64,000 nucleotides of DNA from Chitinophaga skermanii (GTDB lineage: Bacteria; Bacteroidota; Bacteroidia; Chitinophagales; Chitinophagaceae). The stretch lies in contig NZ_QLLL01000005.1 in NCBI RefSeq assembly GCF_003259335.1, forward strand, positions 1 to 64,000. The letters run 5' to 3'. Positions 16,093 through 25,522 of this stretch are shown piece by piece. The number at the start of each line of letters is the position of its first letter. Within the stretch, counting starts at the first letter, position 1. The position numbers and the translations under genes were made by a program. The notes beneath the pieces were generated by a model. It was not told the DNA's origin. It saw nothing but the letters and a program-made list of their open reading frames with translations, and made no database searches.

Positions 16093-17253
16093 CTAGTTGA
16101 TTTGTTTCAGTCTTTCTTTGACATACGCTTCAACAGCAGCATCTTTATTTCCGTTGTTTTCAGCTTCCTTTAAATACTTTGTGTAGAAGCGTTTTGCCGT
16201 TTGCGGCTGGCTCAATTTTGCATCGTAAATCGTTGCAATTTGGTACATCGGAACGGGACTTCTTACTAAGTAATAGGCAGTGTCGAATTGCTGGATCGCT
16301 GTTTTGAATTTTTTCATCGCGTTGAAATTGTCGCCCATGGCAGCGTAATAGTCGCTAAGAGCCGAGTTTTTCGTTAGCTCGATACATTTCGCCAGCAACT
16401 CGTTGCTGTTATCAAATTCCTTTTTAGCAGAATAAGATAGCGCAGCGTAGTACATGACGGTCGGAGAGGCAGCATTAAAAGCGTTTAAAAATTCATATGT
16501 TCTGATGGCAGAATTGTAGTCTTTTTTGATGTAGTAAGCCACAGTAACGTAAGTCATTGAGTTGGCTGATACAATGTGGCTGCGAACGAGCAATTCTCCG
16601 AGGGCGATTACTTTATCGTAGTTATTTTGATTATAAGCGCTACGGATGCTAGGATTGATAATGCTCAACTGGGAAGAATCGCGTAACAAGTATTTGTCGA
16701 GAATGCTATCAGCAGAAGAGTAGTTCTTTTGTTCGAGGTAAATTTCTGCCAAGCGGGCTACCACCTTCACATCGTTTGGGTTTAGGCCATATGAAATTTG
16801 TAAGTATTTAAAGGCAGAATCTGACTTTTGTGCGTTTGTACAAGCAAAGCTAAGATTCCTGTAATAGGTGGCGTTATTGGGTACCAGGTCGATCAGCTGT
16901 AAATAATACTCAATTGCCTTAGGATACAACTCTTTCGCTGATTGGATAGAAGCTAGGTATTGTAGAGCAGTGATATTTTTTGGATCGATGGTAAGGATTT
17001 CGCGGTAATGTTGTTCGGCCTCGAGTGTTTGGCCGTTTAGGTAATAGGCGTAGGCAAGAAGTCCCAGCTCTTTGGGATCGTTGCGTTGGGCACGTTCATT
17101 TAAGTATGCAATGGCTTGGTCGTACTGTTGTAATTGTAAGTACTCCATCACAATTGTTTTGTCGATTGCTGATGAAGATTGTGCTGTAGCGGGTTTCCAA
17201 GCAAAACACAACATGGCAACCATAACGAAATAGATCTTGGTAACAGGTTTCAT
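16093..17253 (-). CDS. Secreted TPR-repeat protein
   Basis: This 386-residue protein has a signal peptide (cleavage after ATAQ, about residue 25) and then TPR-like helical repeats throughout (about 35-370). It has no catalytic domain. It is probably a periplasmic protein-protein interaction scaffold. It follows the MscS gene by 80 bp on the same strand and may be co-transcribed. An 8-bp inverted repeat AAAACTAA-4 nt-TTAGTTTT lies in that gap at 17272-17291 without a T-run, so it is not an obvious terminator. Confidence 0.75.
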   Translation of the reverse strand: MKPVTKIYFVMVAMLCFAWKPATAQSSSAIDKTIVMEYLQLQQYDQAIAYLNERAQRNDPKELGLLAYAYYLNGQTLEAEQHYREILTIDPKNITALQYLASIQSAKELYPKAIEYYLQLIDLVPNNATYYRNLSFACTNAQKSDSAFKYLQISYGLNPNDVKVVARLAEIYLEQKNYSSADSILDKYLLRDSSQLSIINPSIRSAYNQNNYDKVIALGELLVRSHIVSANSMTYVTVAYYIKKDYNSAIRTYEFLNAFNAASPTVMYYAALSYSAKKEFDNSNELLAKCIELTKNSALSDYYAAMGDNFNAMKKFKTAIQQFDTAYYLVRSPVPMYQIATIYDAKLSQPQTAKRFYTKYLKEAENNGNKDAAVEAYVKERLKQIN

Positions 17254-17333
17254 AACACATATTTATAGCTTAAAACTAAATAATTAGTTTTAGAAAGAAA
17301 AATTTAGTTGATGTATGAAATGTTAAAAAAATC

Positions 17334-19802
17334 CTATTGAAGTTCGTTGTTGTTTTGGGGTGAAGTGTTGCTATTGGATGTGGGCTGATTGGGTTGATCT
17401 TTTATATGTATGTCAGATTGCGGGAAGGGGATTTCGATATTGTTAGCGTTGAAGTTGTCGTAAATCTTAATCAATACTTCACTTTTCACACTTCCCATCA
17501 CATCAATATCTGTCCAGTAATACACTTTAAAATTGATGCTACTGTCGGCCAATTCATTCACCATAATAAAAGGAGCTGGGTTGGCAATAATGCCTTTTTC
17601 TTGGGCGATGATATCCTTTAAAATTTGATTCGCTTGCCTTAGATCGGTACCGTAACCAACCCCAATTAGCAGCTCAGTTCTACGAATATGGTCACTTAAA
17701 GTCCAGTTAATCAATTGTTGCGACAATAAATCCCCATTCGGCACAATGATCTCAGAGCCTTCGTAGGTCGCAATTTTGCTGGCCCGTAAACCGATTTCTT
17801 TCACAGTGCCACTTCTTGTTCCTAAATCTATTACATCACCAATTTGTATTGGCTTTTCAAATGCCAAGATAACGCCAGATACCAGGTTATTCACAATATT
17901 CTGTAAACCAAACCCAATACCAACACCCAACGCACCAATAATAATGGTAATCTTATCCATCGGGATGCCCGATGCCGCAAATGCTAATAAAATGCCCAAT
18001 CCCAATACCGCAATGCGTACCAGTAAAACAGCGTTGCCCCAACGGTTCTTTTGTCCTGATGGATGTTTGCTGCTTCCTCCAAACATATACATCATTAACC
18101 TCGACAAAAACACCGACAACCAAATCACCACGAAGAATATGAGAATACTACTGAAAGTGAATGAACTGTTGCCCAGTTTTCGTTCTTGCTGTAAAAAGTT
18201 GAGCACCCAATGCTTGAAGAGATTATAGATATTGAGGTTCGTTGTTAAAATAATAAACCAACATACGCCTGCTGCAAAGTATAACAAGGACGTGAGGCCT
18301 TCACGAATCCTGTGAAAGTCGAAAAATGCCACCACCCGGCTATTATCTTTATTCGCTTCCACATTCACATAAAACGCTTCTAACAAAATCGACACCACCA
18401 CAACAAGTGCCTGCCCGGAAATCAAACTGAAGATAGCACCTACGGCCAATAGTTTTGAGAGTAATACGCGCCCAAAAATGTTCGCTCCCAAACTAACGAT
18501 CATTAATACAATAAAGAGTAAAATCACGTAACGGATGTATTTAATCTCGCTCTCGTACGGTTCTTCGCGTTGTTTTTTGAAGTAATAAAAGCCAATGAAT
18601 AAGCTGCAAATTTGTATGAATAATTGTGCCCATCGTTCTGCAAACGTTGATTGTAATAGTAAATTTAAGGTGGCTACCGCAATGTATAAAACAATCAATA
18701 CCAGCCAGCTTTTACGTACCCAATGCGGCATAAATGGCCAACAAAGCGCGGTAACTGTTATCCCTTGAATTGTCCACATCAGTTCCAAATAAAGGATGGG
18801 TGGGTTTACATATAAAAAAGGACCTAGTGTGAATACAGTCAATAGCGTAGATAATATGGTACTACGTTTTAAAAAGCGTGTATTTCCCATAATGCCTGCT
18901 TGGTCGGTGCTTTTCTTCTTGATTTTCTGAATGTTGTAAGTAACCCAGCAGAAGAAGGCAACTGCTAGTATAGCATTCAACAATTGTATATCCCAATTAT
19001 AGTAATAATAGTATGCAAACACCCGCCGGTTGGCCGTGATGGAGCCTTCCATGATTTCATCGAACGAGTATTTATAATCTTTCGGACGAATGGACCAGAT
19101 ATTTTTTTCTTCCCTATTCCAAATTTCCTTTTGAGCAAGCCGGATGCGGTAATCAGTTTCGTCGAGCAGATCGGTTATATTAATAAAATTGGTGGAAACG
19201 CGGTTTTGTAGAAGCCCGATACGTACAAGAATATTGCTATTGGCGGTATCGGCTTGTTTCCATTTTTTATCGAGGGTAGATACTTGCGCGAAATAGAGTT
19301 GTTTAAGCACGGGGTCTTGTGGCAAGGTGAATAGCACACTGTCGGTGAGGATACTTTTAATTTGGGCGCTCATAGTGGCCATTTGCTTACTATAATCGCC
19401 CAAAGAGGATTGCCATTTTTCGTGTACCTCTTTCATTTCAAGGAGGATCACTTGAAGGGAGTGCATACTTCGCATGTTCAATGCTTGGCGGCTATTCATG
19501 CTTTTGGAAATTACACTTACTAGGTGCTCGGCTTGGGGCAGATCTTCGGCAATAGCCGTGGTATCGAAACCTCTACGCATGATATTATTCACGCGGTTGA
19601 GCATGTGCGTAATATTTTCGATGTTGGATAGAAGGGTTGAAAGAGAAGTATCTGGAGTGGCAGCCGGTTTCGCGCGTTTTTCTTCGATTTGTTTTTTCTC
19701 GATAGTATCGCTCAAGCTTTGTGCATAGCTGATGTTAGCGAATAGCATAAGGCAGAGTATACCTAAAACTGGGCGAATAAACATGTAAGGCCATCTTAGC
19801 AT
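17334..19802 (-). CDS. Large MscS-family mechanosensitive channel
   Basis: This 822-residue protein has a signal peptide and a periplasmic, coiled-coil-prone region (about 30-250). Some nine to eleven TM helices follow (about 260-610). The conserved MscS pore and beta domain is at the end (about 615-790): GALGVGIGFGLQNIVNNLVSG (pore-lining helix), EKPIQIGDVI and VPNGDLLSQQLINW. It would open under membrane tension to release solutes. The layout resembles the large MscK/YbdG-type channels. The C-terminus is Asn/Ser/Gln-rich. It is likely co-transcribed with the downstream TPR gene. Confidence 0.9.
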   Translation of the reverse strand: MLRWPYMFIRPVLGILCLMLFANISYAQSLSDTIEKKQIEEKRAKPAATPDTSLSTLLSNIENITHMLNRVNNIMRRGFDTTAIAEDLPQAEHLVSVISKSMNSRQALNMRSMHSLQVILLEMKEVHEKWQSSLGDYSKQMATMSAQIKSILTDSVLFTLPQDPVLKQLYFAQVSTLDKKWKQADTANSNILVRIGLLQNRVSTNFINITDLLDETDYRIRLAQKEIWNREEKNIWSIRPKDYKYSFDEIMEGSITANRRVFAYYYYYNWDIQLLNAILAVAFFCWVTYNIQKIKKKSTDQAGIMGNTRFLKRSTILSTLLTVFTLGPFLYVNPPILYLELMWTIQGITVTALCWPFMPHWVRKSWLVLIVLYIAVATLNLLLQSTFAERWAQLFIQICSLFIGFYYFKKQREEPYESEIKYIRYVILLFIVLMIVSLGANIFGRVLLSKLLAVGAIFSLISGQALVVVVSILLEAFYVNVEANKDNSRVVAFFDFHRIREGLTSLLYFAAGVCWFIILTTNLNIYNLFKHWVLNFLQQERKLGNSSFTFSSILIFFVVIWLSVFLSRLMMYMFGGSSKHPSGQKNRWGNAVLLVRIAVLGLGILLAFAASGIPMDKITIIIGALGVGIGFGLQNIVNNLVSGVILAFEKPIQIGDVIDLGTRSGTVKEIGLRASKIATYEGSEIIVPNGDLLSQQLINWTLSDHIRRTELLIGVGYGTDLRQANQILKDIIAQEKGIIANPAPFIMVNELADSSINFKVYYWTDIDVMGSVKSEVLIKIYDNFNANNIEIPFPQSDIHIKDQPNQPTSNSNTSPQNNNELQ

Positions 19803-19864
19803 AGAGTGAAATATTGTTCGGGTCTTTGCAGTGTATAACAGCCTATATCGCTGATTGTTGATAA

Positions 19865-19903
19865 AAGGAAACCCGCCGCGGTATAAGCGAGGCGGGTTTC
19901 CTT
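19865..19903 (-). terminator. Terminator after the 86-residue gene
   Basis: AAGGAAACCCGCC (19865-19877) pairs perfectly with GGCGGGTTTCCTT (19891-19903). It lies between the mscS start and the stop of the 19933 gene. Confidence 0.8.
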
Positions 19904-19932
19904 AAACACATTGCTGGGGCAAACGCAGCAGG

Positions 19933-20193
19933 CTATGCAATGGTAATTACTGTAACGAAATGTGCGATGGGAGCTTTCACAAGCATCTCGTGGTATTGAA
20001 TCACGCCCGCATTACTAGCTGCATTCTTGATGCTGATGGCGTGCTTGGGATGATGGTCACTGAAATCATTGCCGGCTTGAAGAGTGATCGACACATGTGT
20101 GAAGATGTCGTTACCTAGTAAATGTATGTTGTGCAAGAATTCTGTGACCAAATTCTCCAATTCTTCCCCTGCGATTGTTGGTTTTTCATTCAT
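19933..20193 (-). CDS. Small protein of unknown function
   Basis: This 86-residue cytosolic-looking protein has no signal peptide or TM helix. It contains several histidines (NIHLLGND, DHHPKHAIS). No family is recognised. It has its own downstream terminator. It lies in a small accessory patch with the two putative DNA-binding genes that follow. Confidence 0.55.
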   Translation of the reverse strand: MNEKPTIAGEELENLVTEFLHNIHLLGNDIFTHVSITLQAGNDFSDHHPKHAISIKNAASNAGVIQYHEMLVKAPIAHFVTVITIA

Positions 20194-20257
20194 GTTGTGG
20201 GAGAATTTGAATGAACAATGGCTTACAAATGTGTAGCTTACTTTACAAAAATGTGCA

Positions 20258-20533
20258 TCATATTTTGAATTTTTTTTGTTGAAGCAACATGCTTTTCCGT
20301 AGAATTTGGTTCATGACGGAGATGATTTTTTCTCGTTCTGCATTACTAAACCCGTTTTTACTTTTTGCTCTTCTATAGAAGGTGGCTTCACTCCACCCAC
20401 ATTCTTCGCAAACTCTATCTCTAAAAGACTTTGGGATGCCTAACACAAAGTTGTGAGCATCCTGCAAAATGTTTTTAGTTCCTGCTTTTTCTATCTCCAT
20501 AGGCGAAATTTTAGGTGAAAGATTGGATTGCAT
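20258..20533 (-). CDS. Small putative DNA-binding protein
   Basis: This 91-residue protein has a central segment CGWSEATFYRRAK...SNAEREKIISVM that looks like a helix-turn-helix (about 44-72). The C-terminus is basic. It is divergent from the double-HTH regulator at 20626. A TGCGC-GT-GCGCA repeat (20537-20548) lies just upstream of its start codon and could be an operator. No family assignment is possible by eye. Confidence 0.5.
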   Translation of the reverse strand: MQSNLSPKISPMEIEKAGTKNILQDAHNFVLGIPKSFRDRVCEECGWSEATFYRRAKSKNGFSNAEREKIISVMNQILRKSMLLQQKKFKI

Positions 20534-20536
20534 TAC

Positions 20537-20548
20537 TGCGCGTGCGCA
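20537..20548. promoter_or_regulatory. Inverted repeat between divergent regulators
   Basis: TGCGC-GT-GCGCA sits 4 nt from the start codon of the 20533 minus-strand gene, in an otherwise AT-rich 92-bp divergent promoter region. It is a candidate operator for one of the two HTH proteins. Confidence 0.4.
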
Positions 20549-20625
20549 TTAAATCCTTATATTAATATTTTGACTGTCAATTTTTTATTTGATAATATTT
20601 ACAATTATAATAAAAATATTTTATA

Positions 20626-21201
20626 GTGAGCGCTGACGAAAAAAATATAATCCACGAAGGTGCACGGCTAAAGAAAATCATAAAAGACAAGGGCATGAAG
20701 CTGTTGGAATTTGCGAGATTAGCTGGCTTTACCAACCAAGTGGCGCATTACTATTTCCGAGAGGAGAATATTAAGCGCGAAACATTAAAAGAGTTTTGTG
20801 TCAAATTACATATTAGCTTACCGGAATTTTATGATTGGACAGGCGTTCCTAAGCCTATTGGAACACCGTTTCATGCAGGGAAAAGGTTAAATGAATTAAT
20901 CAGCGAAAAGAACTTCAAAGTGGTAAAATTTGCTGAGAAAATGGGTATTAGCAGGAGAGCATTATATAATATGTTCGAGCGCAGTAATTTTGATAGCGAA
21001 CTAGTACAAAGGGTAAGTGATGCCCTAGGCATTACACCAGATGAATTCTTACAAACCAACCCACAAAACCAAGTAAGCGAGGATGGCGAACCCCATTTGA
21101 TTGATTGGCGTGAAAAATATTACGAACTCCTCGAAATTCACACTAAAATACTTCGCGAGTACGCAGACTACAAGAAATCCCAGGAAAGCAAAGGCTTATA
21201 A
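20626..21201 (+). CDS. Tandem double HTH (XRE-like) regulator
   Basis: This 191-residue protein has two helix-turn-helix units, at about residues 10-60 (LLEFARLAGFTNQVAHYYF) and 82-132 (VVKFAEKMGISRRALYNMF). A short helical tail follows (150-190, YYELLEIHTKILREY) that may dimerise. It starts with GTG at 20626; no in-frame ATG exists upstream. Two XRE domains in one chain suggest binding as an internal pseudo-dimer. It is divergent from a small HTH-like gene. The first unit is more degenerate. Confidence 0.75.
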   Translation: MSADEKNIIHEGARLKKIIKDKGMKLLEFARLAGFTNQVAHYYFREENIKRETLKEFCVKLHISLPEFYDWTGVPKPIGTPFHAGKRLNELISEKNFKVVKFAEKMGISRRALYNMFERSNFDSELVQRVSDALGITPDEFLQTNPQNQVSEDGEPHLIDWREKYYELLEIHTKILREYADYKKSQESKGL

Positions 21202-21253
21202 CCAATTTATTATATCCCAATTTCAGCTCATAAGCGAACTTTTTATTATTCAT

Positions 21254-21271
21254 ATGCAAATAATATTGCAT
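21254..21271. promoter_or_regulatory. Palindromic operator candidate
   Basis: ATGCAA-ATAATA-TTGCAT is a perfect 6-bp-arm inverted repeat, 52 bp upstream of the ATG at 21323 and just after the double-HTH gene. It could be that regulator's site. A transcription terminator is less likely because no T-run follows. Confidence 0.4.
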
Positions 21272-21331
21272 GTTTAGGAAATAATCATTAATTTGTAGTA
21301 AATTAGACTATATCCCTATAAAATGCCAGCT

Positions 21332-21787
21332 ATGAAGAAATTACTCCTGCTTTTAGGCTTGTGCCTTTATGTTTTTAATGGTTTTGCCCAATCGAATGCT
21401 GCTAACCAGTCGAAAGACTTCGACCAATTTTGGAAGAAATGGCATACTGCTATTATGAAAAAGGATTATAACGCAGTTAGTCAATTTATTGAGTTTCCAC
21501 TCGTTATTAAACGCGGAGAAGGTGCCAATGCCATTCAAACCGTTGCTAAAAACGATTTCGCTACTTTTTTTAAGTCATTTTTAGATGAACCTATGCACGA
21601 CGACCAAAGTCGTTTTACGGTATTAAGGGGCATGAAAGACTTAAACGAGGAGGATAAAATGTTGGTAGACGGGGATTCGGCTACTATTAATGATATGGAA
21701 TTTGAGAAAGTGGATGGTACTTGGAAGTTAGTTTACATCTACCAGGAGTCGCAAAAGGCATTTGCCGGTACGAAAGCGAAGAATTAA
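21332..21787 (+). CDS. Secreted protein of unknown function
   Basis: This protein is 151 residues from the ATG at 21332 (the open frame begins three codons earlier). It has a strong signal peptide (KKLLLLLGLCL...GFAQ). The body (FDQFWKKWHTAIMKKDYNAVSQFIEFPL...DGTWKLVYI) has the helix-then-strands feel of SnoaL/DUF4440-like cone folds, but this is a guess. It ends at a clear terminator. Confidence 0.6.
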   Translation: MKKLLLLLGLCLYVFNGFAQSNAANQSKDFDQFWKKWHTAIMKKDYNAVSQFIEFPLVIKRGEGANAIQTVAKNDFATFFKSFLDEPMHDDQSRFTVLRGMKDLNEEDKMLVDGDSATINDMEFEKVDGTWKLVYIYQESQKAFAGTKAKN

Positions 21788-21812
21788 AAAAAATATTCAG
21801 ATTATAAGATTG

Positions 21813-21860
21813 ATGGGTTTGCCAGGGTAAAATATCCGGGCGAGCCCATATTTTTTTATT
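21813..21860 (+). terminator. Terminator before carB
   Basis: ATGGGTTTGCC (21813-21823) pairs with GGGCGAGCCCAT (21838-21849) allowing G-U pairs. A long T-rich run follows. Confidence 0.75.
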
Positions 21861-22124
21861 TTTTATAGGAAGTCGTTCAGTCTCTCTTTCCTATAGATTG
21901 TTATCCCCATTAAGTGCCAACCATGGCCGATCTACAATTTTATCGTTGCCCTGCTGTGCCGAGCCGCAGGATCGCCGCAGTGTAAACTTTCTGTCATTGA
22001 AGCCCTTCTATTCAAAATTTATGCTTCGAAAAATATTTTTATCACGTAATTTTGCACGATTTTTTTTGTCCCACCGGACGGGGAAATTGGACTAGGTTTT
22101 TCATTTTTCAATATAAAACTAAAA
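21861..22124 (+). other. carB upstream region
   Basis: This gene-free leader contains a GC-rich patch (21950-21980) and a -7 box. No PyrR-type or other riboswitch fold is recognised. A 65-codon open frame at 21898-22095 overlaps the promoter box and is not believed. Confidence 0.5.
22047..22054 (+). promoter_or_regulatory. -7 box TAATTTTG for carB
   Basis: It is a TAnnTTTG match 71 nt before the carB ATG. A TTC rather than TTG occupies the -33 position. Confidence 0.55.
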
Positions 22125-24941
22125 ATGCCCAAAGACAATTCTATTAAATCTGTTCTCATCATTGGATCTGGACCAATTATCATTGGCCAGGCCTGCGAAT
22201 TCGACTATTCCGGTTCCCAAGCGGCGCGCTCGTTAAGGGAAGAAGGTATTAAAGTGATTTTGATCAACTCGAATCCTGCTACGATCATGACCGACCCTAT
22301 GATGGCGGACAGGGTTTACTTGTTGCCGTTAACCGTGGAAAGTATAGAACAGATACTGGAAGAAAACCAGGTAGATGCTGTTTTACCGACCATGGGTGGT
22401 CAAACTGCCCTTAACCTCTGTAAAGAGGCGGAAGAGTTAGGTATTTGGGAAAAATTCAACGTAAGGTTGATCGGTGTTGATGTAAAAGCCATCGACAAAG
22501 CTGAAGATCGCGAGTTATTCCGCCAGTGGATGATCAGAATGGGTATCCAGGTTGCGCCTGCGAAAACTGCTAACTCCTTCTTAGAAGGTAAAGAGTTCGC
22601 CCAGGAAATCGGTTTCCCATTGGTAATTCGTCCTTCATTCACCTTAGGTGGTACAGGTGGAGGTTTCGTACATAGTAAAGAAGACTTGGACGAAGCATTG
22701 AACCGTGGTTTACAAGCGTCCCCGATCCACGAAGTACTCGTAGAAAAAGCGGTATTGGGATGGAAAGAGTACGAATTGGAACTTTTACGTGATGCGAACG
22801 ACAACGTAGTAATTATCTGTACTGTAGAGAACTTTGACCCAATGGGTGTTCACACAGGCGATTCTATCACTGTTGCACCGGCGATGACATTGAGCGATAC
22901 TGCCTTCCAAGATATGCGTAACAAAGCCATCGCAATGATGCGTGACTTGGGTAACTTCGCAGGTGGTTGTAACGTTCAGTTCGCCATGAACCCTGAAAAC
23001 GAGGAGTTGATTGCGATTGAAATCAACCCACGCGTAAGCCGTTCTTCTGCATTGGCATCTAAAGCAACAGGTTATCCTATCGCGAAGATCGCTGCTAAAC
23101 TCGCTATCGGTTATACACTCGACGAGTTGCAAAACCAAATTACAAAAACAACTTCTGCATACTTCGAGCCAGCACTCGACTACGTGATCGTGAAAATGCC
23201 ACGTTGGAACTTCGATAAGTTCAAAGGCGCTGATGCTACACTAGGCTTGCAGATGAAATCGGTGGGTGAAGTAATGGCGATTGGTCGTACTTTCCCTGAA
23301 GCTTTACAGAAAGCTTGCCAATCACTCGAAAACGATGCTATCGGTTTGGGTAACTACGGTAAGTCTCACATGAAAGGTGAAGAACTCATCGAAAAGATAA
23401 AAACGCCTACTTGGGATCGTATCTTCAGAATTAAAGATGCCCTTATGGAAGGTGTGTCGGTTAAAACAATTCACCAAAGCACGCATATCGACCGTTGGTT
23501 CTTACACCAAATCAACGATATCGTGAATATGGAGAAAGAATTGGAAAAACACGACCTCGAATCAGTGCCAGTTAATTTGTTGAAAGATGCTAAAAAATTA
23601 GGTTTCTCTGATTTACAATTAGCGCATTTCTTCGGTAACTGTGAAGAAGACGAAGTATTCGAAAAACGTAAAGCACTCAACATTCTCCGTACCTACAAAA
23701 TGGTAGATACTTGTTCTGCTGAGTTCGAAGCGAAAACACCATACTTCTACTCTGCATTCGATCAAGAGAACGAAAGCAAAGTATCTGATAGAAAGAAAAT
23801 CATCGTGTTAGGCTCTGGTCCAAACCGTATCGGTCAAGGTATCGAGTTTGATTATTGCTGTACACACGGTTTACAAGCCATTCAAGAAAGCGGTTACGAA
23901 GCCATCATGGTGAACTGTAACCCGGAAACGGTATCAACCGATTTCGATATGGCTGATAAATTATACTTCGAACCAGTATTCTGGGAGAACCTTTGGGAAA
24001 TCATCGAATTAGAGAAACCTGAAGGTGTTATCGTACAATTGGGTGGCCAAACCGCTCTTAAATTGGCGAAAAGACTCGAAGAAAAAGGTATCCGCATCAT
24101 CGGTACATCTTTCGATAACATGGATATTGCCGAAGATCGCGGCCGTTTCTCCGATATGTTGAAAGATTTGGGTATTCCTTATCCTAAATACGGCACCGCT
24201 TACACTACAGATGAAGCGATTGAAGTAGCGAAAGAAGTAGGTTACCCAGTATTGGTTCGTCCTTCATATGTATTGGGCGGTCAAAGAATGCGTATCGTTA
24301 TCAACGAAGAAGAATTGGAAGCATCCGTTTTAAGCTTGTTAAAACACTTACCAGGCAACAAAATCTTGATCGACCACTTCTTAGATCGTTGTCAAGAAGC
24401 CGAAGTAGATGCGATTTTCGACGGTGAAAATTTCCACGTAATGGGTGTGATGGAACACATCGAGCCTGCAGGTATCCACAGTGGCGATAGTAACGCGGTA
24501 TTGCCGGCGTTCAACTTGAGTGCATTAACGGTTACAACGATGGAGTACTACTCAGAAAAAATCGCGCGTGCCTTGAACATCAAAGGTTTGATTAACATAC
24601 AATTCGCTATCAAAGATGGTAACGTATTTGTGATCGAAGCAAACCCCCGTGCATCAAGAACAACGCCATTCATCGCGAAAGCTTACCAAGTACCTTACTT
24701 GAACATCGCAACGAAAATTATGATCGGTGCAAATAAATTAACTGACTTTACGATCGAGAAAAAATTAGATGGTTTCGCGATCAAAGAACCGGTGTTCTCT
24801 TTCAACAAATTCCCAGGTGTGAATAAAGAACTCGGTCCTGAAATGAAGTCAACAGGTGAAGCGATCCGTTTCATCAAAGACTTGCGCGATCCTTACTTCA
24901 GAACTTTGTACAAAGAGAAATCAATGTATCTCAGTAAATAA
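22125..24941 (+). CDS. carB: Carbamoyl-phosphate synthase large subunit, no MGS domain
   Basis: This 938-residue protein makes carbamoyl phosphate from bicarbonate, ATP and ammonia supplied by CarA, for pyrimidine and arginine synthesis. Two homologous ATP-grasp halves are visible. The first begins [20 protein letters not shown] and the second [19 protein letters not shown]; each has an ATP-grasp core ending in an [16 protein letters not shown] motif. The chain stops about where the C-terminal MGS-like allosteric domain (about 130 residues in the E. coli enzyme) would begin. Bacteroidota CarB proteins are commonly this short, so it is probably intact but lacks classical UMP/ornithine control. 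carA is not nearby. Confidence 0.95.
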   Translation: MPKDNSIKSVLIIGSGPIIIGQACEFDYSGSQAARSLREEGIKVILINSNPATIMTDPMMADRVYLLPLTVESIEQILEENQVDAVLPTMGGQTALNLCKEAEELGIWEKFNVRLIGVDVKAIDKAEDRELFRQWMIRMGIQVAPAKTANSFLEGKEFAQEIGFPLVIRPSFTLGGTGGGFVHSKEDLDEALNRGLQASPIHEVLVEKAVLGWKEYELELLRDANDNVVIICTVENFDPMGVHTGDSITVAPAMTLSDTAFQDMRNKAIAMMRDLGNFAGGCNVQFAMNPENEELIAIEINPRVSRSSALASKATGYPIAKIAAKLAIGYTLDELQNQITKTTSAYFEPALDYVIVKMPRWNFDKFKGADATLGLQMKSVGEVMAIGRTFPEALQKACQSLENDAIGLGNYGKSHMKGEELIEKIKTPTWDRIFRIKDALMEGVSVKTIHQSTHIDRWFLHQINDIVNMEKELEKHDLESVPVNLLKDAKKLGFSDLQLAHFFGNCEEDEVFEKRKALNILRTYKMVDTCSAEFEAKTPYFYSAFDQENESKVSDRKKIIVLGSGPNRIGQGIEFDYCCTHGLQAIQESGYEAIMVNCNPETVSTDFDMADKLYFEPVFWENLWEIIELEKPEGVIVQLGGQTALKLAKRLEEKGIRIIGTSFDNMDIAEDRGRFSDMLKDLGIPYPKYGTAYTTDEAIEVAKEVGYPVLVRPSYVLGGQRMRIVINEEELEASVLSLLKHLPGNKILIDHFLDRCQEAEVDAIFDGENFHVMGVMEHIEPAGIHSGDSNAVLPAFNLSALTVTTMEYYSEKIARALNIKGLINIQFAIKDGNVFVIEANPRASRTTPFIAKAYQVPYLNIATKIMIGANKLTDFTIEKKLDGFAIKEPVFSFNKFPGVNKELGPEMKSTGEAIRFIKDLRDPYFRTLYKEKSMYLSK

Positions 24942-24969
24942 TCTTTACAGTAAGATAAATGAACAAAGG

Positions 24970-24998
24970 CCCGCTTCTTCCGAGAAGCGGGTTTTTTT
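24970..24998 (+). terminator. Terminator of carB
   Basis: CCCGCTTCT (24970-24978) pairs with AGAAGCGGG (24983-24991), with a four-base TCCG loop and seven T after it. The last two T also belong to the stop codon of the convergent gene. Confidence 0.9.
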
Positions 24999-25413
24999 AT
25001 GCGTTGGATTGAATGAGGCGAGCTAATTTTTCCTTTTGTTGGGCGCGGTTGAGCGATGTTGTGTGAGCAGTTGCTTCTTTTTGAAGAATGAAATTGAAAA
25101 GTACGTTGGCATTAGCAAGCATCCGTTGTATATCAACTTGTAATCCCAATTCTTCTTTTATTTCAATTTCTAGCAGTAGCAAGTCAAGTAACGCATCTAA
25201 TGTATCTACATCGAAACGTGATTGTTGTAAATGCAGCAAGGTGTCTTCTGCAGAAAGCAACGAAAAGCTGTTCATATTTTTAAATGGTGTACCACTGTAA
25301 GCCACTTGGATTTCTTCCAATGCTTTCCGTGGATTATCACGTTTTCGCATAATAACAGCACGTATAGCTTGACCTAATTCGGTCACCATGCGCATAAGAT
25401 AATCGTGTTGCAT
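24997..25413 (-). CDS. Helical protein of unknown function
   Basis: This 138-residue, probably all-alpha cytosolic protein has no signal or TM helix. Its start (MQHDYLMRMVTELGQAIRAV) recalls DUF6483-type proteins, but this is only a visual impression. It is convergent with carB, sharing the terminator region, and divergent from comEC. Confidence 0.55.
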   Translation of the reverse strand: MQHDYLMRMVTELGQAIRAVIMRKRDNPRKALEEIQVAYSGTPFKNMNSFSLLSAEDTLLHLQQSRFDVDTLDALLDLLLLEIEIKEELGLQVDIQRMLANANVLFNFILQKEATAHTTSLNRAQQKEKLARLIQSNA

Positions 25414-25522
25414 TATTCAAAATTTAAAAATTCTTTCTTGACTGGTGCTACCTTTCGGCCGATCAATTAAAATACTAAGTGAAATACCCTTCGAATATAA
25501 ATAATAGTTCTAGCTTGATGAA

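Noticed and set aside
17272..17291. Perfect 8-bp inverted repeat AAAACTAA-ATAA-TTAGTTTT between mscS and the TPR gene
   Set aside because: It is AT-only with no T-run on the transcribed strand, so it is a poor terminator. It could be an operator, but the evidence is too thin to call.
21898..22095. 65-codon open frame upstream of carB
   Set aside because: It overlaps the carB -7 box and has no recognisable features.
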